A stretch of 64,000 nt of DNA, taken from the NCBI GenBank assembly GCA_020205615.1, contig CM035153.1, forward strand, positions 94,206,792 to 94,270,791, written 5' to 3'. The translations under genes and the position numbers were made by a program. A model generated the notes under the pieces. The model was not told the origin of the DNA. It was given only the letters and a program-made list of their open reading frames with translations, and ran no database searches. Within the stretch, counting starts at the first letter, position 1. Each line of letters starts with the position of its first letter. This document shows positions 8,508-21,829 of the stretch, piece by piece. This stretch comes from Panax quinquefolius (lineage: Eukaryota; Streptophyta; Magnoliopsida; Apiales; Araliaceae).

Positions 8508-11500
8508 GGTTTCCAAGATCCAAGCTAGAAAGGTTTAAACCTTCAAAATTTAAAATCTTTAGATTTTATGTTAGATGATATATGTTGTTGTTTAAAGTTA
8601 TGTATTAAGGTGTCTTTAAGTGATCTGGGTTGATAGATCATGGATCAATAACTGTGATGACCCGAGAATGGATGTGGTTTAAAGAAATTCCGAGGACGGA
8701 ATTTTTATAAGGGGGAAAGGATGTGACAACCCGAAAATCCAGATTGTCCAGAAATCAAGATTTAAAGAATTAGTTATTAATAAAATAAATTTTTATTAAT
8801 ACTATTCTGTGCTATGTGTTTATTAATCGTTCTATAACCTAGAATCATTATTAATTGGGAGGATTCTGGCTACGAGCTAGATTGAACGAGTAAGAATTTT
8901 CAAGACGAAAATGACATTTTTTCGGGAACAAAAATATTTCTAGGGAAAAAGACGAAATATGCACTATTCACCCGATAAAACCCTAAGGGTTAGGGTTTGA
9001 ATAACCTAATCTTTTCCGAGAGTTCGGTATGTAAAAATGACATTCCGTCGAAAGATTTGACGATAATATATCGTGAAAAGTTAAGTAAGCCGATAAAAGT
9101 TTTTCTCAAAAAACGTGCAGAAATTAGATAAAATAAAAACGACGAAAAGTACTGTTGTGTACTTTTCATTCGTTTTGCTACGTTAGGGGAAAACGTGAAG
9201 GAAAACGTTTAATGTCGAAAAGTGTTTTTCAGTTTTTCAGAAATCCGAAGAATATATAATATTCAATCGGTAAAGGAAAGACGAAATATCCAAAAATATT
9301 TGGATTCCGAGAAATCGTAGTTTTTAGACTGTAAAGTGCTTATGCTTATGAGCTAAGTAAAAGATAAGTTACTTAATGAGTAAGTAAACTTAAAGGCTAA
9401 GCAAACTTAAGGGTTAAGTAAACTTAAGTGTTAAGTAAACTTAAGGATTAAGTTAACTTAGTCCTTAAGTAATGAATAGTAAGGAGGTTAAGGGTGTGAA
9501 ATGACCAAAATGCCCCTAACCTTGATTTTTCTATAAATAGTAAGCTTAAGCTCATTTATTTGGATTATTGAAAATCCCACACTTTGAGAGAGTGAGAAAT
9601 ATTTCGGATGGGAGGAAGAAGGAAAAGGAAAGCGAAAAAGCTTGCTCATGAGCACGCTTTGTCCGACGGAATGAAATTAAAGAAGAAAGGTAATCCGAAA
9701 ACCTAACTTCTAGATAATTTTTCTTTAAGTTTTTATGTTAAAAACATAACTTAATGAGAATAAGAAGTAAATATGTTAAGAATGATTTCATATGGTTGAA
9801 ATCGTAAGAAAAAGAAGAAATAAGAAATTAGAAATTTAGTTTATAAATTTCTTAGGAAATATAAGATTAAGTAAGGATTTTGAAGCGATCAAGAATGAAT
9901 CTTACGAATGAGTAGGTCAAATAAGTAAGGAATGGTGTTCTATAACATCAAATTTCAAGAAAAAGTAGAATCGTTATCCAAAATATCGATTAAAAATGAA
10001 GAACGAACGAAGAACACGAAGAACACGCGAAGAACGCGAAGAACGTTGTTTATGGACAAATTTAAAACCATCGTAGTATAATTGTTGTTGATGGACAAGT
10101 TTAAAACCATCGCGTATAAGTTAGTTGCTTATTGCTTGGTTATGAACGTTAGAAACGTTCATGAAGAACGGATTAAAATGGAGCTATAACGAAGTTATGG
10201 AAAAAATTTCGTAAAAGAAGATTGAGAATTTGAAAGTTAGTAAATGAACCTAAACGTGTAGGGTTTCATAAGAATGTAAGAAAATTTTGAAAACGTGAGT
10301 CGTGGACTCAAGAATGATCCAATTCCGAGTTCGGATGATCGAATTACGGATGAACGAACAAAGAACGTTAAAATGAACGAAGAGCGAAGATTAAGCCAAT
10401 TGAATGGTAGGTTAATGGATTTAGAACAAAGTTCTATCCATGAGTAATCAAAGTACGTAAGATAAGTAAGAAAATGGATTTGGAACGATCCCATTCTGAG
10501 TTATAACGAAGAAGTTATGAGATTTCGAAGTACGCATCTCAGAACAATCAAAGACTTAGAAAAAAAAAATCGGGAAGAAGGTCTTGGCGGCTGGTAGGAA
10601 GAACAAACATTGCTAACTTTCGTGTTGCTGCAATATGAGTCTTAGTGTAGAAGAGTGGCGCCATAATGGCTGACCTCGACGATTTGACAACTGCAGAGTG
10701 GCGCCGCAGTGCGAGAGTTGTAAAGGGGACCGGCGCCGCAGCGCCGGTACAGGGAAAAAGCTAGTAATGAGCTTTTAAATGCTCAACTACTGGGGATGTG
10801 CAAGAAAAAGATACGAACATGTAGTTTAACTAATGTAACACTTAATCGAGTGTTTTAAACCTATAATGAAGGTTGAACGGAAAGATTAAATGAGATTAAA
10901 AGAATGTAATTACGGGTTACGGGACCGATAGCCGGGGACCGTAGTCGCAATGAATCGAACGTGAGGGATTGTTATGATTGTGATTCCTTAGACGTTGATG
11001 GACGATAGTGATGTATAACATTTCGATGTCATGACATGGTAATGAGAGATGAATGTAAAGCGTATAGACGCTGTGAACGTAACGTTGTTGCAATGAACGA
11101 TCGGTCTTAGCATACAACGAACCGTATGGCTTTGACATTAGGAAAGAATAATGAACATGGGGTTCAGGTAACGAGTAATGAATGAAAGTCGAATGTGAGT
11201 CGGATGAGTATGTTAGAATGAAATGTAAGCGTTGAACACTTTAACCGACGTGAAGGGTGAGTGTACGCGAATACTAAACGGGTAAAACCTACACTCCGTG
11301 TATGGTTTGACCGTAGGATAATGAAGACCAATGATTAAACCTATGAAAGGTGAAGAGGCTTAATCAAAGACAAGTACGTATAACGTATAAGAAGCCAAGT
11401 TAATGTTTATAACTTGGATGACGTTCCGAGTCGAATGAACCGGACGTTGTAAGATAAGAATGTGAATCATCAAAGATGATGAACGTTTTGAGTAAGACAT

Positions 11501-14500
11501 CTCCGTATGTCATGAAATAGTAAACCAGTAATGAAGGTTATCGCGTAAACTTAAGTTACAAGAACGTGAACCCTAAGAAGTAAATAAAAGTAAACCAATG
11601 CATAAGTCAAGTATATGACTAATTGGTGTACGTGTTATTTCCTTATGTGTTATAGGGAATGGAATGAAAGCGGATTCAAATGCGTAAGTTATTCTTTGTC
11701 GAAGGCAAGTTTCCTAACTTCATTCATATTTTAAATGAATGCTAGTTTCTTAAACTTCTCAGATGTTGAACTTGAGAAGTTATGTCTATGTGCAAATGTG
11801 TGATATTTGTACAAGGTGGTTGAATGTATGAGGCCTTGTGCCACAATGTGAACACTTAGGTGTTTTTGTGAGATGAACTGTTCTATAATTGAACTGGTCA
11901 ATAAAAGAATGTTCTGTTTATACATGAACCGTTATTGATTCTGGCCAGACAGAATGTGTATGAAAGAAAGTAGAGAATGAAAGTATTTTAAAGTGAATGT
12001 AACTAATGTTTTAAAATGATAGGAATCGAGATTATTCCTATTATTCAAGCTGCTTCATAACCTTAGTTCGGTTATCAAAGTTTCAAAGGAATGTTAAACT
12101 CTTGAAGTTGTATGTGTAACTGCTATGACTTGCTGAGCAATTGAATGCTCACACTTGCTTTAAATGAAAAACATTTTCAGCCAACGATGTTAGAAGAACT
12201 TAAGGATCCCGTGTAGATCAATCTGACGGTATCCAGATGAAGTGCCATTAAGAATGTGAATGAGCGAGAAGATCAAGTGAAGACTTGTAATGTAGAAAAA
12301 TGAGAATTAAACTATATAATAGTTTAATGAACGATTATGTATCCTTGGTGGCGGATAAAAGTCACTCGTGCAAGATGTAAAGAATAATGTAATTATCATT
12401 ATTTGTAATGAGAAAAGCTATAAGGTTTTAGAACCTGGGATTTGAGAGTGTATGTTGTTATATTTCAGTATATAATGATGTATGCTGGATGAATGATGTA
12501 CTAGTGACGCACGGAATTCGGGTGTGAAGATAGACAGGATTTCGGGGCGCTACAATAACACTTAGATGCACGGATCTAGCATTTTTAGAAATCTGGAAAA
12601 AGTTCAAGAAATGGCCTGACATCCATATGTCAGTGGCCTTAGATCTCTATGTGTTAGATGTTTTGTGTGTTTTATGTTATGAATCTATAGTGAGCCATGT
12701 GGTCTTTGTTCTGCAACTTGAATCAGGGTCATAGGAAGTCTAGATCGTAAGTTACAAGCAATTAAGCGCGCCGACACCGATCGCGGAAATGGGTTTACGG
12801 GCAAGCGAAACCCAGATCTTATCTGACAGTGGTTTTGTAAGGCTTTGATCTTGCTTGTAGGTTATGTTTTTGGTAGTTTTGTTGGTTTGATAGTGTAGCC
12901 TGCCATAAAGACTACATGCTAAAGACTTTATTTCACCCAGACCATTAACAGAATCGCTTATAATCTTGGTCAAACTAGCTTGACCGATCTGCCTTGATGA
13001 AGATTCTGGAAAACCCAGAATCTTCAAGAATAAGCCACTGACGTGTAGTTTGACTGGATCAAATTTTCATTTCGTGGTGTTGTTAGTCAGATCTGATGAC
13101 GTGTTGTTATACCCTGTCACGTGGTCTTCAATATCGAACCTTTAGATCACACTGAAATAGCATGTAATCCAAATTATGAAGCTTCAATGAAGGCAGTACG
13201 AACTGTTCTTCATTTCTAGAAAACCCAAAAATGAAGAATAGCTCTGACATGATTTTATAAGGTCTTTATCTCATAGATTTTTTGTTGTTTGGGCATGGAA
13301 TTGAATCTAGGTTGTAGTGTTGCATGAATACTACAATCCTAACAAAATTACAAACTTAGGATCTTGATAACCTAGAATCTAGAACTGGTCAAACTACCCA
13401 ACTTGTGCACTGACATGGTTTTCTGGGTTCTTGCTCAAGAACACCAAGAACACCATTAGCGACGGATTTGTCGCCTAAGCCACTTCTAGCGACAGTTTAT
13501 TTAAGAAATTAATTATTTTAATTAATAAATAGATAAAAATGGTTTTTAATTATTAAAAATACATAATAAACTATGAAAAATTATTTTAAACCTTAAAAAT
13601 AGTTTTTAATTATTCTGAGTATATTTCAGAAATATTTAATATTTTTGGAATATAAAAGGTATTTATTTATTTAATTATAATATTAAATAAATTATTTAAA
13701 AATGGTTTTAATTCATGAAAATCATGAAAAATTATATTATGATATTAGAAATATTTTAAGTTATTTTTGATGACTTTTAATATTTTGTGATGAATTTCAT
13801 TAATAATTTAAAATTAATGGTGATTAATTTATTTAATAAATATATTAAATATATTATGGCAAAATAGAATTAATATTTTAAAAATCATATAAAAATGATT
13901 TAAGTGTTATAAAAATATTTTAAGTTATAAAATATAACTTTTGATATTTTTACATGAAAATATTAATATTTTAATATTTATAGCAATTATCGGATAATGA
14001 ATTTAATGTTTTAAAATCATATAAATATGATTTTAATGTATTACAAATACTTTGATATATTATAATATTATGTTATAATTTCATTAATATTTAATAGTAA
14101 ATAAATATTAATGATTAAGAAATTATGTGGTATTTATATTATATAAATACAATATTAATGATTGGAAAATCATGATAAATGATGTTAATTATCTGAAAAT
14201 TATTATGAGCCAATGGAAATTATTTTGACTGCTAAGAAAATTATATGTGATAATTGTTAAGTGTTTAAGCAGAGTTTAATTGAACTTAAACTCGATATTT
14301 GTCCGACTAGACCATCGGGATGATAGAATTGTGTCGGTTTCAAGTCGGACTGAAATAGTTTGACTTGAGGCTAAGTCTTATGTGTATTATAGACTGATAG
14401 GGTTATGTGCTATATGTTTAGGTTATTCTATATATATATGTATAATAGTATTATATTGTGATGATATTATTCTAATATTGGAGATCTATATTACTAATAT

Positions 14501-15158
14501 TAGGTCTTCGGATAAAGCGTTATAAATTACATAGCGGTAAACAACGGTTCAGGCAAGTTTTACTTAACTCAACAAAGAGTTGTTTCATTCGGATATGCTT
14601 ATGGTTAATCATTGTTGATTGCCAAGTTGAATTGTACTCTGTACATATTGCATGTATAAGTCAGGTATGAAAGGCTGATCACCTTCATTACCAGTTGGTC
14701 TAGATATATTTGTTCATGTTAATACTTGTTCAGTCAAAAGTTTGTTCGTGTTAGTTCTCAATTATATTGATGAATTATAGCCAACTTATAATTCAGACTC
14801 TTTCAATCATGATATATCCTTAAATTATATTTAAACTTGCTGGGCAACTTTCATGCTCACCCTTGCTATATCATGATAAAACATTGCAGATAAAGACAAA
14901 TTTTCGGATACAGGAAAAGGTTAATGCCAAGTTCAGCTTGGGATAAAATGTGCAGCTAATTTGTAATAGTATAGTTTGATAATAATGTTAAGTGTTAGAT
15001 AGTTTATGAATTGTGTATAAGTTAAGGTTACTCGATTTTGGGGAATAGTGTGTAAAGGGTATTGTATAAACAATTTATGTTTATATCTTCCGCAAATACT
15101 TATTGAATGATTGAACCGAATCCGCAGTGATTTGGGACCCGGATTTGGGGCTCTCACA
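8508..15158 (+). mobile_element. 5' LTR of K1 (Tekay/Del-like), 5'-truncated and interrupted by K2
   Basis: Bases 8,508-8,652 match 18,048-18,192 of the 3' LTR. Sequence resumes at 12,555 and runs in parallel with 18,198 onward to the terminal CTCTCACA at 15,158. By eye the two LTRs differ at a few percent of sites. The first about 1.1 kb of the LTR (equivalent to 16,953-18,047) is missing here and may lie beyond T1 on the left. Contents: an extremely AT-rich block at about 13,500-14,220, a CACTA-like GCGACGGATTTGTCGC word at about 13,458, and no gene. Short minus-strand frames at 12,752-13,027 recur in the other LTR and are not coding. Confidence 0.7.
8653..12554 (+). mobile_element. K2: Tekay/Del-like deletion derivative nested in the K1 5' LTR
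   Basis: It is bounded by 5-base duplications ATAAC (8,648-8,652 and 12,555-12,559) and has TG..CA ends. The first about 25 bases (TGTGATGACCCGAG) look like a 5' LTR start. They are followed within 70 bases by a PPT (ATAAGGGGGAAAGGA, to 8,721) and a second LTR start, TGTGACAACCCGAAAAT, at 8,722. So almost all of the 5' LTR and interior is deleted and the rest is one 3.8-kb 3' LTR. It contains an approximately 18-base tandem array (9,378-9,470, AAGTAAACTTAAG type), a TATA box CTATAAATAG at 9,531-9,540, GAAGAACGCGAAGAACG repeats near 10,000-10,045, GC-rich hairpins near 10,660-10,750 and no coding region. Confidence 0.75.
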
Positions 15159-16952
15159 GTTAGTATCAAAGCTAAGGGTTATGAAGCTTAGGTAGGAATA
15201 CTTGAGACCAATAACCACGGTGATTAGGATAAGTACTAATTCACATAGAGTTAGTTGGTCGGTAAGATTCAAAGACAAATCTCGGCGAGTGTAAAGATAT
15301 AGAGTTCCCTAACTCTGATAATTAAGGTGAACAGTAGTGGTGAATAGATAGAGTCTAAAGGACTAAAGGTGCAGGAATAGGAGATCGTAAAACAAAACGA
15401 TCAAGATATAGAAATGAATCGTAATATATACGATGAGATCACCCCATAATCTGATAAGGTAATAACAGGGAAAAGAATCAATATGATGATTGGAAAGTTT
15501 AAAGCAAGATTGTTCTGTGAATGATACAGATTCAGGAAAAGATTATGAATACGGATTAAATAAAATTCGTATTGAGAAGGGGGTTAAGATTAGGTGGGGA
15601 TTCAATTGAGGACTCATGTCGGCAGCTGAGTTGTATGATTCCTTGTATGAGCGGGGAATTGCACTTGGTGTAATAACTACTTAGTTTTTGGCATTGATAA
15701 TCATTGAAATGTTTGTGTCGCGGTATTTGTTATATGCATGTTAAGAGGGTGATTCCTTTCTCATGTGTATAACAGATAGATAGGTCATAGGTAGAGAATA
15801 TATGATTAAGTACGAGTTCTTAAAACTCATACTTATGTGACATTCTTGACTTATAGTTATATGAAATATTTATGAACCCCTCAGTGAACGGATGCCAAAG
15901 GTCAGACTAGGGTAAGTTCTTAAACTCATATAATTATGGCCAGGTTATGAACTCATAAGTGTGGTTTGACGAACTGGGTATAGTTGTGTATGAATGGAAA
16001 ATGGAGGATTATAGGAACAAATAGATTGTTAAGTAAATGATTATTAGTGGAGGCATTAGGTTTTCCTAAACTCCTAGCTATGTTAAACTTCGAAATTTTT
16101 ACATCAAGCTAAATACGCATTATGTGTTTTTAAAAAATATATATGTAGACTCGTAACCATTTTTTAAACGGTTTAAAGTACAGTCTATGCTACTTATTTT
16201 AGCTAGACACAAATGATTTGAAATATCAAAATATATTTTTTATTTATCACTTATATACCATGTAACCTGGTGCAGAGATGATAAAAAGGTGATGAAGTTG
16301 TAAATACAGGAATACTTAGTGTGAATTTGATCTAACATCGTTGTTCCACTATTGTATGATGTGTTATGACAAAGTCATACAATGACGACATCCTCAAACG
16401 GACTGTTAATACAGTACGACATCATGACGTCATTTTCAAAAGTGTTTTCAAAATTTTAATTTGCCAACGGGGTTTGGTTATACCTAAATAATCTGATTGA
16501 ATTGAATTATTGATATGAGTCTACGCTATTCAATGCAGCTAGACCAAAGTTTATGAAAACTCTAAGTGTTCTTTGAAAGAAATTTCCCGAACCAAATTGT
16601 TTTGGTGTGGAATCCAATAAGACCGAGGTAAGAAATTTTGTGCGCCTAAGGTGGATAAGAGGAACAAATTGTTCCAACCAAAGTAGTACTCAGCCAGTAC
16701 AGGGCATATTGGGCTAATCACCCTTTGTGTCCGTAAGTAATGATGGTTTGCGGATGAATTTCCATAAAACCATTGCGAAAATGACAGACAAATAGTCTAT
16801 ACGACTCCTCAACACGATTTGAAAACTTTTACTCTTGTGAGTGGTGTATTGGGTAACATGTAATGATGTGTATGAATGGAGTATGGTGCATTGTATAAGG
16901 AGTAAGGTGTAAGGAAAATTTCAGGGATGAAATTTTTAGAAGAAGGGGTGAA
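15159..16952 (+). mobile_element. K1 internal region, non-coding, with PBS and PPT
   Basis: TTAGTATCAAAGC at 15,160-15,172 matches the tRNA-iMet PBS TGGTATCAGAGC with two changes and starts right after the 5' LTR. AGAAGGGGTGAA just before 16,953 is the PPT. Between them I find no gag or pol motif and no long frame in either direction. An interior of only 1.8 kb without coding capacity makes K1 a non-autonomous element that would have depended on proteins supplied by a relative. Confidence 0.7.
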
Positions 16953-17213
16953 TGTGACAACCCGAGAATTTAAACAATTTATTAAAATCTTAAATGATGG
17001 ATTTAAGGTCAAATAATAGACCTAGACAGAAAATAAGTGTATGCGTTTGATATTTTTAGGAAGGAATTTTGAGGGTTTCAAAATTCTGTGAAGGATTTTG
17101 GTGAATTATTCAGGATTAAGTGTATATATGTTTATGTTCTGTGAATATGGTATTATGTGTGCACAGTATGTGGTTAAGGATCAAGGGTTGACCAGATAAA
17201 TTTTATCAGTGTT

Positions 17214-17717
17214 AAACCCTAAGATTATTGTCGAATATCGACGTTCTATTAGAAAACCCTAATGTCTGATAAGAAACCCTAGAAATCGGTTTTGAAACCC
17301 TAATTTCAGTTCCGGGAATTCAAAACCCTAATTCAGAAATTGAAAACCCTAATCTGGGAACTTAAAGGATGATTATATTGCTTAAGTGTTATTAATTATA
17401 ATAGTAATTAGGGTAAAGCTTAATTAATTAGCAAACCCTAATTTCAAATTTTTAAACCCTAATTGTTCCGTTAGAAATCCTAATCTACAGTTATGGACTT
17501 AAATTGCTAATTAGCAATTTTAATTGGGATAAATTAATCCTAATTAGCAAACTTGAATTATGATTAAGAAATCTTAATATACTTAGAGAATCTTAATTAT
17601 AATTTAGAAATGTTAATTTTCTATTTCGAAAACCTAATCTTGAAATCCTAGAAAAATGATTTTTGGGAAACCTTAGGTTTTAACCCTAAGGGTTAAACAC
17701 TAAGGGTCAAACCCTAA
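17214..17717 (+). repeat. Cluster of telo-box motifs (AAACCCTA) in the K1 LTR
   Basis: Nine exact AAACCCTAA or AAACCCTAG words start at 17,214, 17,254, 17,274, 17,295, 17,323, 17,344, 17,433, 17,454 and 17,709, all in one orientation and often 20-29 bases apart. The spacing and intervening sequence are irregular, so this is not a telomeric tract. Confidence 0.85.
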
Positions 17718-20700
17718 GGGTTTGATCAAATGATAATTTTAGAATTAAAATGGTATGCAAAATGACCAAAATGCCTTTTCTTAAAACCTAAGCAAAAGAT
17801 AAGGTCAATCTTGCGAGTCATCAAGCTAAAGGTTTAGCCCATATGTCTAAAATCTTAGCAATCTCAACCAATACAATGCCATCTAACAACTAGATTCGAT
17901 GGATCAAAAATATAAAGTAAAGAAAACTTACTTTACTCCTCATTATTTCCAAGACCCTTCTCTCTCTAAGATTTCAAGAATTAGAGTGAGAGAGTGTGAA
18001 AGGTTAAGCTAAGATCATACTTTAGCTTGCATATGACAGATCATCAAAGTCAGTTTCCAAGATCCAAGCTAGAAAGTTATAAACCTTCAAAATTTGAAAT
18101 CTTTAGATTTTATGTTAGATGATATGTGTTGTTGTTTAAAGTTTGTGTATTAAGGTGTCTTTGAGTGATCTGGGTTGATAGATCATGGATCTATAACACT
18201 TAGATGCACAGATCTAGCATTTTTAGAAATCTGGAAAAAGTTCAAGAAATGGCATGACAACCATATGACAGTGGCCTTAGATCTTTATGTGTTAGATGTT
18301 TTGTGTGTTTTATATTATGAATCTACAGTATGCCATGTGGTCTTTGTTCTGCAACTTGAATCAGGGTCATAGGAAGTCTAGATCGTAAGTTACAAGCAGT
18401 CAAAAGGCGTTGACCAGTCACGGAAATGGGTTTCTGGGCAACCCAGAAACCCAGATCTTGTCTGACAGTGGTTTTGTAAGGCTTTGATCTGGCTTGTAGG
18501 TTATGTTTTTGGTAGTTTTGTTGGTTTGATAGTGTAGCCTGCCATGAAGACTACATGCTGAAGACTTTATTTCACCCAGATCATTAACAGAATCGCTTAT
18601 AATCTTGGTCAAACTAGCTTGACCGATCTGCCTTGATGAAGATTCTGGAAAACCCAGAATCTTCAAGAACAAGCCACTGACATGTAGTTTGACTGGATCA
18701 AATTTTCATTTCGTGTTATTGTTAGTCAGATCTGATGACATGTTGTTATACCCTGTCATGTGGTCTTCAATATCCAACCTTTAGATCACACTGAAATAGC
18801 ATGTAATCCAACTTATGAAGCTTCAATGAAGACAGTACAAACTATTCTTCATTTCTGGAAAACACTGAAATGAAGAACAGCTCTGACATGATTTTATAAG
18901 GTCTTTATCTCATAGATCTTTTGTTGTTTGGGCATGGAATTGAATCTAGGTTGTAGTGTTGCATGAATACTACAATCCTAACAAAATTACAAACTTAGAA
19001 TCTTGATAACCTAGAATCTAGAAATGGTCAAACTACCCAACTTGTGCACTGATATGGTTTTCTAGGTTCTTGCTCAAGAACACCAAGAACACCATTAGGG
19101 ACGGATTTGTCGCCTAAGCCACTTCTAGCGACAGTTTATTTAAAAAATTAATTATTTTATTTAATAAATAGATAAAAATAGTTTTTAATTATTAAAAATA
19201 CACAATAAATTATGAAAAATTATTTTAAAGCTTGAAAAATAGTTTTGAATTATTTTGAGTATATTTTAGAAATATTTAATATTTTTGGAATACAAAAGGT
19301 ATTTATTTATTTAATTATAATATTAAATAAATTATTTAAAATGGTTTTAATTCATGAAAAATCTTAAAAAATTATATTATGATATTAGAAATATTTTTAG
19401 TTATTTTTGATGACTTTTAATATTTTGTGATGAATTTCATTAATAATTTATTATTAATGGTAATTAATTTATTTAATAAATATATTAAATAAATTATGGA
19501 AAAATTGAATTAATGTTTTAAAATCATATAAAATGATTTAAGTGTTATAAAAATATTTTAAGTTATAAAATATAACTTTTGATATTTTGACATGAAAATA
19601 TTAATATTTTAATATTTATAGCAATTATCGGATATTGTGGTTTAAAAATCATATAAATATGATTTTAAGGTATTAAAAATACTTTGATATATTATAATAT
19701 TATGTTATAATTTTCATTAATATTTAATAGTAAATAAATATTAATGATTAAGAAATTATGTGGTATTTATATTATATAAATAAAATATTAATGATTGGAA
19801 AATCATGATAAATGATGTTAATTATCTGAAAATTATTATGAGCCTATGGAAATTATTTTGACTACTTAGAAAATTATCTGTGATAATTATTAAGTGTTTA
19901 GGCAGAGTTTAATTGAACTTAAACTCGATATTTGTCCGACTAGACCGTTGGGATGATAGAATTATGTCGGTTCTAAGTTTGATTGAAATAGTTTGACTTG
20001 AGGCTAAGTTTTATGTATATTATAGACTGATAGGGTTATGTGCTATGTGTTTAGGTTATTCTATGTATATATGTATAATTGTATTATATTGTGATGATAT
20101 TATTCTAATATTGGAGATCTATATTACTAATATTAGGTCTTCGGATAAAGCGTTATAAATTGCATAGCGGTAATCAACAGTTCAGGCAAGTTTTACTTAA
20201 CTCTACTGTGAGACCCCAGATTTTTTTTTGAATAAAGATTTAATTTCTCGAAATATTTTTTTTTTAATATTAAGGTGTGGATTTGAGATAATGTTATAGT
20301 TGTGGGTAGTATTTGAAAATTTTGCAAAGTACACAAGTTGTTATAAAATATTCGATTGGTCGGAGAATATTCTTTTTGTCGGGGAATATTCGTACGATGG
20401 CACAATCATTTGTGGACCCCGCGACAGAAGTATTGTCGTATTTAGAAAACGACAGAATTATCATTTTATAAAAATAACGGCGGAGGTTTTATCGTTAATA
20501 CTGTTGAACTACCCGGTAGTAAAAGTACAGCAATACGCGTGGTTGCATAGTAGCACACTGTATTGATTATTGATGTTTACGTAAGAAGTCACTCAGTTAT
20601 ACTCAATTATTGCTACAGTAATTGCTGTATCATATCTGTCATATTATTGATTCGATTATTGTCACAGTATCATGTGCATAATATGTTATTTTATTAAATC

Positions 20701-21024
20701 GATAATTAAGACGACAAAGTTATTCATATGATTAAATTGCAATATTTACAATATCTAGAAGTTCTGTCAAGGAGAGGTTTGGTCACCTAATTGCGCGCCA
20801 ATAGGGAGAAATCCTTATTTGAAAGCCCCCTCTTTCCTGGGAACAACCTGATTGTTAAATATTGTGAGTTATGATTTTAATGATGGATAAGTTCGTGTTG
20901 ATTAAAGATTAATTTGATAGTTTCATTGTGTTGGGATTATTTGTGTTAGTAAAAATTAACATCTATTCCGATAATAATTGATGTCTGGAGGTTATATTGA
21001 TCAAACGGGTATTCGCAGAACTTT

Positions 21025-21420
21025 TTGTATCGGAGTTACTATTCACGAGTTACTATTCACGGGTTACTATTCATCGAAATTACTATTCACTCTAGTATTG
21101 TTCACTCGAGTATTTGGGACACTTTTTGTGTCGGAGTTTCTATTCACGAGTTACTATTCACGGGTTGCTATTCACCAAAATTACTATTCACTCTAGTATT
21201 GTTCACTCGAGTATTTGGGACACTTTTTGTGTCAGAGTTACTACTCATCGAAATTACTATTCACTCTAGTATTGTTCACTCGAGTATTTGGGACACTTTT
21301 TGTGTCGGAGTTACTATTTATGAGTTATTATTCATAAGTTACTATTTACGAGTTACTATTCACGAGTTCTATTCACCCAGATACTATTCACTCTAGTATT
21401 GTGCATTCGGATATTTGGGG
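21025..21420 (+). repeat. About 100-base minisatellite upstream of the S1 TATA box
   Basis: Four units begin at the words TTTGTGTCGGAGTTACTATT near 21,026, 21,126, 21,227 and 21,299. Each contains several GTTACTATTCA sub-repeats and ACTCTAGTATTGTTCACTCG. The 123-codon frame across it is repeat-derived. Confidence 0.85.
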
Positions 21421-21829
21421 GCAATATTATTCCATTAGGAGATGTGCAAATTTTTCAGACCGTTGGTTGAATGAATCAATATGGACCGCTGGTGGAAAGT
21501 TATAATAGTGAATCAATATGGGTCGCTAGTTTAAACTTTTAATAGTAAATCAGTATGGACCGTCGCTTTAAGTTTTAATAGTAAATCGATCTGGATCGTT
21601 CGTTTAAAAGTAAATTGATCTGGACCATTCATGAATTAGTTACTATTCAAACCATTCTTCTATAAATAGAAGCTCACTCCTTCATTATTTCTTACAAATT
21701 CACTGAAACTCTAGAGAGAGAAATTATAGAGAGAAAGAAGAAGATTATTCTGCTACTTCACTACTTTGATATCCAGTGTCTTTTACGGTAAGGGGTGTTA
21801 TTCTTTCTTATTCATGAAGAGAACTTACA

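Noticed and set aside
12752..13027. Minus-strand frame also found at 18,418-18,672
   Set aside because: The similarity is explained by both being the same part of the two K1 LTRs. The frame is not maintained at its ends.
17214..17717. Interstitial telomere
   Set aside because: Motifs are separated by non-telomeric sequence of variable length. There is no tandem (TTTAGGG)n.
21025..21396. 123-codon plus-strand frame with repeated YYS/HELLFT units
   Set aside because: Produced by the ~100-base minisatellite. Unit lengths are not multiples of three throughout, so no conserved protein results.
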